Below are positions 1-11,700 of a DNA stretch of 64,000 nucleotides, in pieces. Under the pieces are notes generated by a model. It was not told the DNA's origin, searched no databases, and worked only from the letters and a program-made list of their open reading frames with translations. The DNA is taken from assembly GCA_013399855.1 (NCBI GenBank), contig VXAY01002056.1, positions 2,099,009 to 2,163,008 of the forward strand, read 5' to 3'. The position numbers and the translations under genes were made by a program. Within the stretch, counting starts at the first letter, position 1, and each line of letters begins with the position of its first letter. The stretch is from Oxyruncus cristatus. Taxonomy: Eukaryota; Chordata; Aves; Passeriformes; Cotingidae.

Positions 1-3000
1 GGTGCACACGCCTGGTGACAGGAGAGCTCAAGGAGAGTTGGGGACCAGTTTAGTGGAGAGCAGCAGCTCAGCAGCCTCACACCGGGAGCGTGGGGGCAGC
101 ATGGGGAGAGGAGCTGCCGCCCACCTGCAGAGCACACCCGACAAGCAGGTGCAGGCTCACAGCGGCCCAGAGGAAGCTGTTGTGTGCTGCTTGCAACTTG
201 GCCTCTCTCTTAGAATATAGAGTGAACAGGGGATTTTTTTCCCCTGTATAAATAGCAACACCAGAGTTAACTCATGCTGAGGTGCACAGAGCTGATCTGC
301 CTTCCTTCCTCATTGACATGCCTGGCTGACACTGGTAGAAATCAGCAAAGTGCTGCAGAATGGCAGGAAAATCCCATAACCAGCAACATGGTGGCAGGTA
401 CCTCTGGGAAGCCCTGGAGCAGCTTATTTTAACTAGTGAAAGTCATGCACAGAAACTGTTTATTTTAACTGAAAGTTATTTTCCCACATATTGCATCAGT
501 CTCACTGTTTTATCTCCTATCCCTTGTTCTGAAGGAGGTAAAACCGGATGTGTTTGACAACTGCAGCCCCTCCTACTTTTCAGGAGAGTCAGAGAGGGTT
601 TGCTTGGGCTGAAAACAGACATCAAAGCTAATGGGTTTGAGGAGGACAAAGGGTGGATATAAAAGCAGAGTCAGAGATTTGACTATCACTGCTTTTCTCC
701 TACTCTAGCTCTGAAGTGCTAATCCCAGAAAACACGTCCTAGGGTGACTGAAAGTCAAGTTGCAATTTCCCTTCTTGGGCACCGCGCTGTGTTTAGCTCA
801 GCCCAGTTTAACCACTCACAGCAACGTTGTTGTGTCCAAAAGCGCAGCTCCATGACAGCAGAACTGCACCGGGACAAGGCAGCAGGAGACAAGGCTGCTC
901 CACCTGGGCAAAGAGCACATCCTTGTGGCTGAGCAGGAGGAACCAGCCTGGTGTGCAACGGGGCTTAGCTGGTTGTGCTCCATGAGCTTCCTTTTCAGCT
1001 CCTCTTTGCCTGGCGAGACCACCACCCCCTTCTTCAAACACTTCTGGGCTTTGCCTTTTCCACCAGGACAGTCCCATAGCACAGGGGAAAAGAAATGAGC
1101 TGGAGAGTCCTTTGCAAGAGCCCAAAATTCAGAGCTTGAAGGTTGCCCAAGAACCACCACAGAGCCAGTCCTTGCACCTCTGAGGTGCAGCCACCAAAGA
1201 TAAAGCAGTGAGAGCTGAACACTGGAGGAGAGCACCCTGTGGGGCTCCCATGACACTGCTGTCCCAGCTGGGGGGGGATGGTGCCAACCTCTGCAGGTTT
1301 AACAAGGACATACTGAAAACATCAGAGCTGCAAATCATCAGAAAACAGCGTGCTGCCCTAACCATTGCTTTCTGAAAGGAGATCTGCATCCTAAGAGCCC
1401 AAAGATGGGTTCAGCAGCACTTGCTGGCCTGGCTCAGCACTGCCTGCAAGGAGACTGAGAGCCCATGAGCAAAACCCAGCATCAGTCTCATTCTGTTGTT
1501 CCACAGTGTTGAAAGCAGCAGCAGATTGTGCCGACTGCCTGGCTCCAGCTTCGAGCACAGCCCTGCATCAGGAGGGACACAAAGACAAATTCCAGCCTAA
1601 AGCTTCATCCCTGCCAAATTACCCACCATGAGACAAGTTTCAGCAACAGCAACACCAAACTACCGTCAGTTCCAAAGGAAGGTGGAAGCAGTCATCCTTT
1701 AGTGGCATCACAGGGCTTGGTATCCATGTGGTAACAGGCAGGGATCATCCTTCCTGAAATTCAGCTTAAAGCTGTAATTTTGTAGGCAACCCACTAGCAC
1801 ATATTTGAGAACAATAAATCCCACAACAGCGTTGAACTTGTCCCACTGTCTCCTCAGGTGTCCAGAGGAGACCCAAGGAAACACGGAGATGTGCCCTCAC
1901 AGCATCTCCCGCTTCCCTCCTGGGTTGCCTGTAACTTGGAAAAAAATCAGAAAGGAAATTTTGATATGGGGGCATTTGCAGTTACTTTTATTTGTTAATT
2001 TGTCCTCTTCCTCTACAGCCAACATTCCTCCACAAGGAAGGCTTTACAAGAGCTTCTTCCAGCTCTTGCTACTCACAGCTTTTCTTGCCAAACATCCTCA
2101 CCTCTCCATTGCTTACCTATACCTCGAGACTATGGCACAGGGGGCACTTACCATCTCAGCTGCAGACAACAAAAGTCCAAGAGCTCGAAGTAGTACCCTC
2201 AGGGGCAGAATCCACCTGAAAAATGTGGCCTTCCCTTGCAGGAAAGGCATTATAAGGAGTTTAATGCTCTGAATAATGTGCGGTTAGTGGGGTTTTTTCA
2301 CACCCCACTCCCCAAGAAAATAATTAATCTGCCAAGAGAGGAAGGACCGAGCAGGAGGACTTTTATGACAATTTCTGTGGAAACTGTATAAACCCCCACA
2401 AGTTCTGAGTGACAACATTTATTGTTGCTTTACAACTCTACAAGAAACGAGCAACCTGCTGTAGAGGCACAAGGAGCACAAAGGTGTTTTAAATTCGGTG
2501 TGGACACACATTAACTTTCCCTCCAAACACAGACTGAACCGCTGCAGGGGTCAGAGCTGCTGCAGCCTCCAGGAGAGCCCGAGCACAGACAGCTCCACAC
2601 GGGTCACTGTGGGACACACAGTTCACTCCGTGCCCCCTCCCGCATTTCCCTTCAGCACGAACAAATCTGTTATCAGCGTTACATGATTACGAAATTCCTC
2701 TTTACTCATTAAAGCCCTATCCCTGGAAAACAACACAGGCGATAGCTGGGTGTTCTCAGCAGTGCCCAGACAGACACACACCCACCCACACATCCCATCC
2801 CGTGGGAGCTCACCCGGTGCCAGGGGAAAAGTGGAATTTAGCAGCTCTGAGCACACTGGGGCTGCAGCTGCTCCCAAGAAGTACCTTCCCACCTTAGGTT
2901 TCCCTGTACCTGCTAACTCAGAGAAGACCTCAAAAGCTAAACAGTCTTCAGCTGCATCATCTCCTTAGGGGCTTGTTTTTGTCCAACAGTGCTTTAAAGA

Positions 3001-4274
3001 AGCCCACAATAACAACCACCACAAATCTATTATTTTTAAAAAGCCCTAGCTTTTACCCACAGCTATCCTAGAAACCCAAAAAGTAACTCTTGCTGCAGAA
3101 TGTAGTTTGACTGACTGTGGTCTTTCTGCACATTACAGACACACATTGATAAGCTTCCAGCTCTATCCCTATAATCCCATAGTGGGAGAGCCCAGGTTGC
3201 TCTCAGAGCCACAGGCAGCAGTCGTGCTTCCTGGAAGAACTTCAGGATTTTCTTCTGCCCTTCTTCTGTGTGTGCAGGAGCACAAAACATTTAAAACCTT
3301 CTCAATAGAGGCAAACAACTTTGTTCACGGTTAGTGTTTTTTTAAATAGTGAAGAAACAAAGAGGGAGAAAAAAATTCAGTTTGTAAGGCTTTGGGGTGG
3401 GGTAACTATTTTGTCATTTCCATAACCCAAGTCACACTGTGCCACCCACTTTTTTTGCGCTTTCCAAAAATTGTATCAGGTTGAGAAAACAGAGGCAGGA
3501 CCCAGATGTGAGGAATAATTCTGACAGTAAGTCACAGCACCTAAAAAGTGAGGTTAATAAAGAAGCACTTTCACCAGAAGACAACTGCAATAACAGAACC
3601 GAAACATGGAGGCACATAATAGAAAATTCAGAATTACAGGATGAAGCTGTATCCTTTCTGAATTGCTACAAATATTTTTGCACGTGGGAGTTGTAAAACC
3701 ATTTAATGACAGTGTTACCAGAGCCACGGAAGTGTGAGCAGTTACTAGAGAATAGGGAACAGGGTGCTGAGAACTTTGTGTTATTTTCCAGGGGTGACTT
3801 CATGCATCACTTCCACAATAAGGGCAGGTCACCAGAAATTCTCATCCAGTAGCAGTGTGCGAGAAACCCCAGCTTTTGGAGGTACCTGTGCTTGTTCTTG
3901 CTCACTTCCTCTAAGTAAAACGTTATTTCCAAGTCAATATTCTGGACCTGGTTCACCCCCATGGTCTCTGAAGAAGGGTAGGTTATTATATATAATATTT
4001 TTCTGGTCACCACTGAGATAGTGTGTGACAACAGGGACCTGGGATCCCTGTGGAAAATCCTCTGCTGATCCTTCGCTTTGCTTCAGCCCCTCTCCCAGTG
4101 CCCATCCCCCGGCGGTGACTGGAGGTGCCACAGGCAGAGGTGGAGCCACCACACGGCTCCCTCCACCCTGTGGCCACAGTCAGAGCGACACGGACCCTTC
4201 CCAGCACCCGCAGTGCCAGGGCAGCGCTTCCAAACCAACTGGGGATTGAGAAGTCATGAACAAACATCACAGTG
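1..4274. other. Intergenic region downstream of SECISBP2L
   Basis: No supportable gene. Open frames here are short, lie on both strands and show no recognisable domain, signal peptide or exon pattern; the longest (1805-2272, plus, 155 codons) looks like random low-complexity translation. GC content is somewhat higher than in the introns further right. TATA-like strings occur at 247-254 and 658-664, but nothing transcribed can be tied to them. The right edge is set by the SECISBP2L cleavage site near 4275-4285. Confidence 0.6.
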
Positions 4275-4279
4275 ATAAA

Positions 4280-7200
4280 GCCAAAAATTTCTACAATCAT
4301 TTTTATTAGTTATGGAAGGATCCCCCACTAGTATTTACATAGTGCAAAAAAGCTGTTATTACTCCAAAAAGTACGGTAGACAGAACAGTTATCCTTCATA
4401 CAGCAAAAGAGAAATGGAACAAACCCCTTCATATTGTATTTTATAATGATTTTTCTACTGCTTTAACCTAAATATTACTATAAATTTTAAGACATTAAGA
4501 TTAAACAGCTTTTCTTATTACAATCTATTTAAAAAGGAAATTATAGGAACATTTAGAAGGTGGGCTGTGCCAACTGGGTTTCTACTTTCAGCATTACCAT
4601 TCATTGGCAAGGAAGTTTTGAGTCAGACATTCTGTGTGTGGCAGGGGGAGTAGAAACCCCCCCCAGTTCTGGTTTTTATGGCTTGCTTTTGCTGGGTTTT
4701 GTTCTGTTAAATTGCCATGTCTAATGTTTAAATGGCTGACATTGAAATCAACTCAATAGTTTCATTAGTTGGCACAACTTCACAGGAAATACTTAATGAC
4801 AGTTTCAGCAAACAGCAGCTTTTCAAACAATAATACTTTTTTTACATACATATTTTAAAGTAACGTTATTAAAATTTAACTTTGTGTTAAAGAACTTGAC
4901 AGAACCACATTGTGTAAGCTCCCACCCACCCAAATGAGCATAAAGACACCTCCTATCTTTACCAGAAGAACACCAACAAGTGCATTACTGAACGTTTTCT
5001 ATAATGAATTTTTAAAACACAGGTCAATACCCTCTGTCACTGTTTAGTTCCAATCCTACAACAACCTGCACACAACATAAGCAGATAAACAGGCCACAGT
5101 TCAAGCCAGTGGCACTAACACTCTGAAGCATGTGTTAGAAGGATCAGGGCCTTAACCCTGCTAAGACACTGCTACTTGGTCCAACTAAGGACAGAAGTTC
5201 TTTAGAATTTTTCCCTTTTACATATCTGAAATCCATGTTTTATTATTGACAGAGATACTTAAGAATATTTATATAAATAGGTTGTATACATAGCCACCTC
5301 TATCAGTTTTAAAGATCCCTACCCCTACCACAGATACATTTTTTTTATTTTACCAGACAAAGTGGTGAAATCTATAAACAATGCCTTAAGAAAAGTAGAT
5401 TTGTTTCCCAAATAATCATTTTCACAACAAAAATATCTATACACCTATAACTACAGAAACATCTTTTCATGGGGACAGTAACAACCTGTATAAACTGCAC
5501 ACTTTTATACTGAAATAGAAATTCAGCTACTTTTTTAAAAAAAAAAAATCTTGGTATTGCAAAACATTTGTATGCTTTCTTTTTAAGTTCTATTGATAAT
5601 AGAATCAAAATTACCACAGTGAGATACTCTCCTCAAGTGCTTCAAGTGGCAAGGAACTTCCCTAATTTCAGATGCAAATGGATCACTCCCATAGGAATTG
5701 CAATTTCATTCTCAGTTATTGCTCATTCCCAGCTTATCAAAAAGGAAGCACTAAACCCAGTTTCCTTTACTTAGTTTCAGTTTGCTCCCCTAAGGGTGAT
5801 CTGCCACATTTTATAAAGAGACTGGTTCCTTATTTGCTGGCAAATTGAGAGATACTGTAAGTGCTGTATCACCTTCAAGAACTCTATTAAACCTGTAGCA
5901 AAATTGCAGTTAAACAGCGGGCTCAATATTACAAGACTTCTTTGATATAAATGTCAGAAAATTTTAAAATGACAGTCCAAGTTCAGAAAAGACATATAAA
6001 AAGATGCGCCTTTGATGTTAATACTTCAAGATCAAAAGTTATTTGAATCACTGGCACTGAAAAAAGCAAAAGGAGAAACTACAAACACCTTTGTTTTTTG
6101 ATGTTGTGGCGAAGTTTTGCCCTCAGTGTATGCACTGATCTCACCTGTGCCGGGCTGTGCTTACACATCCAAGGGCGAGTTTTGCTCGTCAGCAGTTCAA
6201 AAACCTGTCATGTCCTAAAGCAAAAACTCTTAAAACTTACAGACAGTAGAAGTCTGTCATACAGACAGTAAAAGGTTTAACATTCAAGAAGCATCATTCC
6301 TTAGTCTTTGTTTTCCTATGAAACGCCTGTTTAACATCTAGGGAGATTACATTTAGCAACTAAGAACGTGACAGAACAGCCAGTTGTCCTAGCAGCTCTA
6401 CACTGCTTATCTACATAGCATTTGCTATGCCTATAGCTATCAAAGCATTATTTACATAATACACAGTTTCTACTATTCTCATCCAAAAACCCAGGGCTAG
6501 ATGACTTCTAAACCTGGAGTCTTATATTCCCAGTGCAACTTAAAACGCCAGCATCACTAGTGCTATGAACGTTGGTCCCATATTCCTAAGTGAGGACTAA
6601 ACACCTAACTCAGATATCCATTTCCTGTGGTTTTCAGCCTACCCAGGGGCCTTCCATGCATTTTGATACAAGTGATCAAGAAAAATCAAGTGGAATTAGA
6701 AGAAACATATGTTGGCTAAAACAGTATTGTTCATGTGAGTAACTCTCTGGCTGCTCTCGCAGTGAAGCTCCTGCTGCTGGTAGTTTCAGAACATCCCTTG
6801 CCAATACCAGACAAAGATGGAAAAGAGACTCCTTGACATGCAAGGTTTAGACACACTCCATCCTCGATCTGAAATGAATTCATCATCAGTTAATGCATAT
6901 CCCTTCAGTATTTGGAACAAAACACAGAACAATTCTCTAGCAACAGGTATGTTTCAGGGAGGGCGTATTTTTGTCTTTTTTTACCTCTAAACCACTGAAA
7001 CACCTCCCCATACTACAGGGCACTTCCTCCTTTCCTAGAATAAACTACTTCCTTTTCTGCTTCAGAGGTCAACTCCTAAAGCTGCTACAACTGCAAGAAC
7101 AGACAAGGAGGCCACACTTTCAGTAAGAATTGTTAAGATACATCCTGGCCAGGGTCCCGGCGTGCAGGTGAAAGCACAGACCCCGAGCCACCACATCAGT

Positions 7201-8113
7201 CACGCTTGCAGTTAAAGGATTATTCTTCCTTTTTGCAATGTTATGCAGAACACAATATGCAAAACAGCATTCCTGAGGTAAGTGACAGGAGAGAGAGAGG
7301 AAATCATCAGTTTACTAAAAGCCCTGGATAGGGATTATGGTTAATGAGTCACTTTGTGTGGTTTGGCAGACAGCAACTGCTGAGAGAATGGGGAATTGTT
7401 GTTTTCTTTCCTGTTTTTTTAATGCAGTATTTCCACCTTGTAAGAAACCTGCAAAACATTAATTATATCCCTCTGGTTTACAGTTTTTTTCTGGAATCAA
7501 AGTTGTTATAGCTTATTGTAGCCATCTCAGCCATCAGCATCTTTTTAACGATGCATTCACCAAGATGAACTAAAAAGCTGCATCTATCTTAGAAGAATCA
7601 CACACAATTTCTCTACTATGTAATTCTCATTAGGACTGCAAATGGCTTTTTCTAGCTTTTCTTGAAAGAGAATCAAAATGGTATTTCTAGATAGGACCAG
7701 AAACTCATAGCCAAATACACTGACAGGCCTGGCATTAACACCACACCACCAATGTTGACTTGTTGATAATTTGTCAGTGTTAATGTACCTTATCTGTTTG
7801 AACACAAGCTAAACAAAGAAATTTTGCTTAAAACTGGTCAGTTACAAGATGTTTTCTTTCAAAAAAGATCAAATGAATACTTACAAATTTTCCACACAGC
7901 TTCTAATCTGGGAAATAGATATTGATTAAGAGCTAAGCTAGTTTTTAAATCAAAGTAACAGACAGCTACAAAAATATTGTGAATTAAATAGACGTTTTAA
8001 ATGTTTTAAACAGTGCAAAATGTTGAGATGAAGCATATGAAATAATGGCAGCAACCTTTACAACAGTTAGTTTTAGTGTAACTTCTAAAAAGTTCCTGAG
8101 TTCCCACTTATTT
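4280..8113 (-). other. SECISBP2L: SECISBP2L 3' UTR
   Basis: About 3.8 kb between the stop codon at 8114 and a canonical poly(A) signal. It is AT-rich with no coding signal. The mammalian gene also has a 3' UTR of several kilobases. Additional AATAAA-type hexamers on the minus strand (complement near 5237 and 5343) could give shorter mRNAs. Confidence 0.75.
4302..4307 (-). terminator. SECISBP2L: SECISBP2L polyadenylation signal AATAAA
   Basis: Minus-strand AATAAA followed within 50 nt by a GT-rich stretch (complement of about 4250-4268, TGTGATGTTTGTTC), the usual downstream element. Cleavage is expected around 4275-4290. It is the last strong hexamer before gene-free sequence. Confidence 0.7.
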
Positions 8114-8787
8114 TTACGGCATGTAGATGGAATCTGTGTGTTCTTTGTTCAAAGAACTGCAGATGGTGGGTTTATGTTGAGCGTTACTTGCGTGCTTATC
8201 ATTTGTCCATTCCTCCCCATCAGTGCCGGGATCAGCCTGCTCAGAAGTCTCTATTTCTTCCTCTTCACTTTGTTCTCCATTGTCTTCTTCAGCACCACTC
8301 AGGGTCTTGCCCAGTTGAAGTGTCTCCATAGTTCTCTGGGTCTCTGAAACCCAAGATTCAATTCTGCTGTTGAGCTGAACCTCTACAGAAATTGGTTCAT
8401 GGGCATAATCCTCATCATCTTCATCTTCTTCCTCCTCCTCCTCTTCCAGCATTCCTGGTACGAGAGTACTGGTAGTACTAGTCATGGAGGAATTCAAGAG
8501 ATCCCGGCAGCTGCCATCCAGTGATCCTGTTTCTGTGCTCTGCTGTGAGGCCCATTCCAGATTGTCATCTGGTTTCACCTCATCTTTGTCACCTGGTGTG
8601 GATTTTCCATAACTTGTTGCTGAGGTAGTGCCAGTTGCAGCCAGAGGTGGTTGTTTATTAAGAGTGGCTTTTTCCATTTGCCCATTACCAGCTTTTTCTG
8701 GTGCTGCAGTCTTGCCCGAGGATTCCCTTTCATTTTCAGAGGTCTCTAACCCATCAGATGTTTCCACCATATTTCTCCAGTTTGTTT
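8114..8787 (-). CDS. SECISBP2L: SECISBP2L last coding exon (C-terminal acidic tail)
   Basis: Acceptor is the AG complementary to 8788-8789 after a pyrimidine-rich tract. The first two bases complete a Glu codon, then ETNWRNMVETSDGLE. The exon encodes residues about 875-1098 and ends at TAA (8114-8116). It contains a Glu/Asp tract (8411-8448) and the conserved stretch ISVEVQLNSRIESWVSETQ. No folded domain is expected here. Confidence 0.96.
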
Positions 8788-11700
8788 CTACAAGTTTCAA
8801 AAGAAGTTTAAGTAAGAAACATTAATTCCTTCAATATAAAAATATTTCCCCTGAGCATTCCCTTGTTTACATAGCAATGGGAGCTAATTTTAATATTATT
8901 CTATGCTTGCTAGAAAAATTTCTATCAGAAAAAAGAGAAAAGGTACGAGAAGAGACAACAGAAAGGGCTGTGAATAACTTTGGGTTTTTACAGTACCCTA
9001 AACCAGACATTACAAAGTTGAAAATTCGTGCCACTCAGTTTCCTGTGTAAACTGTGGAAGCTCCAAATGTAACAGTGAGTGTAGCCAAAGAGGTTACTCT
9101 CAAGTATAAATTAAAAGTGGAAAACTGCCACTATATTAAGTCATCCATTTAAGGATTACTTAAAAAAATGTTCAACACCTGAAATGAATTTAAGATACCA
9201 TAAAAGAATTCACTGAGAAGACAGTAGTCTAATTTACTCTCAGACTAAAAAAGAATAGTCTTTTGACTTCCAACAAGTACTCTTCATTTTCCCTGTCACC
9301 TGGGATTAAGCAACCAATTAATGAACATGCCTTCTGCTCACACTAGAAACATTCACCACCATTTCAAGGTTGAAAATTTAAGCTACATGTCTTCAAAAAC
9401 CTCAAAAAGTTAGTTCCTACTCTCATTAGTTCCTCAATCATATAATCAAATTCTTTGTTTGATAACTGTTCAATAAAACTGGAGGAGCCACCTCCACTGA
9501 TGTGAGTTAGATGGCTACAACACTTCTGAGGATTAGAAATTATTTTCTGTGTAGTTCAGAGAAAAAAAATGACTTAAGAAGCTAACTGAAGACTAACCAA
9601 TTTTCTCTTGTCCCTAAAGTTATTGAATACCATAAGTTAGGATGAAATATTGCATTTTTAGCTACGTTTCACAATAAACAGCGTTTAGAAAACTCCACCT
9701 TCAGGTTGCAAAGGTAAGTTTTAACCTACTTACCATATTCTTTCTCATTCACCTCAGATATGGGTTCAGAAATAACACTGCAGAATGAGATAGCACTTGC
9801 TGCAGAGGGGTTACGAGAATGACCCATGTGATGTGGTGCCTTCTTGACATTCTTCAGGGCTTCTTCTGCCTGTTCCTGTTCCATTGCAGCCACCATGTCT
9901 CTGTAGGCTTTCCTGGCCTCTTCAGTCAGGGATACCAGCTTATTAAACAGGTCCTAAGAACAAAGGCAGTTTTTAGCATTAGTAGATCTTACTAATAATT
10001 TTCACTTCACTCTTTTTACTCAAAGATATACCAGACAGTGAGCCTCAGGGTCATTAACACCGAATACCTGAACTTCAACTAAAAATCAGTTTTCCTCTGT
10101 ATTAAACCCACCACTCCATGTTCACTCAACTTGGAGGAGATGGACACACTTTAAGATGGCAAAAGAAACAGTATCTTAAACCTTCCAGAGAACTTCAGAT
10201 GACGTTAAGTCTACTTGAAACATACAGAGATGTTGTGACCAAAAGCACAGTCTTTCAGTACTATAAAAACTGAATTTCAAAAACAGAACACACCCTAATG
10301 AGGTCAGGGCTGTTATCAAATATTATCAACGTTATACTTAGATGTGCCCCAATTCTTTACTACAAGGAATATAATTATTTACTCCAGCCATTTATGTGAC
10401 TGGAGTTACTCACCTCAGCACCTGAGTAGTTGAAGATGCCCACAACACTGACAGGAACCAGCTTGTTCACACACCGGCCGAGGGCTTTGCGGCCGAGAGC
10501 GAAGACAAACGGAATCTCTTGTTCCCGGGCCATGGCTATCACATTATACAAAGCCTCATCTAGTCCACCTGGAAGAAACCAATTTTAAGCAGATGCCTAG
10601 TTAGTTAAAGTCACCCTGTGGTGTGAGGACTTTCTAACCCACTTTAACTGTAATTAGTCAGTAAAGCTTCCATGCACACATCAGCAGCTCCTGTGCCCCA
10701 GAGGATAACACACAGTACATTTCCAGTGAGTACAGACAAAGGTGATATTCTGTGTTCTCTACTAGTCTTGCACACAAATTAAGCCAGAATGTCACAGGTC
10801 TTTTCTTGAGCAGGTGATTGGTATCCTCCTCTCTCAGGAAGCCTCTGTTTACGTTTCTGGTTGTGGCAAGACGTGTTGGTTGGCTCACTAACTGATACAC
10901 TTTCCTCCCCAGCATCCAGAGCTCAGCACTCCATGTGTGTCCAAGACTGAATGAAGTGACACACACAGTAGACTTCAATTCTACAGTATCTCTTTTTCTT
11001 TAAGCTTTTCACCCCCCCAATGAACAAGTTTCATCCAGAAAAGAGTAGAACAGAACAAATGTGGAATGGCAATTACACAACTGGAGTCCGGAAGTGTTAC
11101 ACCACACAGAGTAACAAATTCTCCTAACCTGGCTAATTAACACTCCTAATCAGCACAGGCAAACTGCAAACAGCTGAAAGTGCACCTCTTGTTTATCATT
11201 TATACCTTTGGACTGAATTTTTTCGCAGTTGGGAGATATGATGACACACTTGATCTTGTTTAGTTTCATGTGCTTAGTAACCTCACGCAACCCCATAACA
11301 AGTCTTCTCCGTGCTTTAGCTCTCATGGGATCCTTCTGGTAAATCCGTTCCTGGAAGCTGACAAGCTCTTGCAGTAAGAGAGTCACACACTCATCTATTT
11401 CTTTACTCAGAACTTGGTTACAGTATCTGCCAATGCCAAAAACATTCACAAATATCAGCGTAGCTAATACAAATATTAGCACAGCACATAACCAACACTA
11501 GTTCAAACCTTTTTTCAGATAAAATAATTTTACTTCCTAAGAACAGTTATTAAAGTTTTCCTAAAGTCATTAAAAGGATTTTGAAATCAAGCTGCAAACT
11601 GCAAGTTAAAAATACATCTTGAAAGCGTTTGCATTTGTAGTAACATCCCTTACCTCAAGAAGCCAATCTAAAATAATATAAAAAATACAAGCGTATACTC

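Noticed and set aside
247..664. TATA-like boxes at 247-254 and 658-664
   Set aside because: No gene or transcript evidence lies downstream; such strings occur by chance in AT-balanced DNA.
1805..2272. Plus-strand frame of 155 codons
   Set aside because: No domain, no exon or promoter context, and overlapping frames of similar quality on both strands.
8045..8347. Plus-strand frame opposite SECISBP2L
   Set aside because: Mirror of the acidic last exon and its 3' UTR; no coding features of its own.
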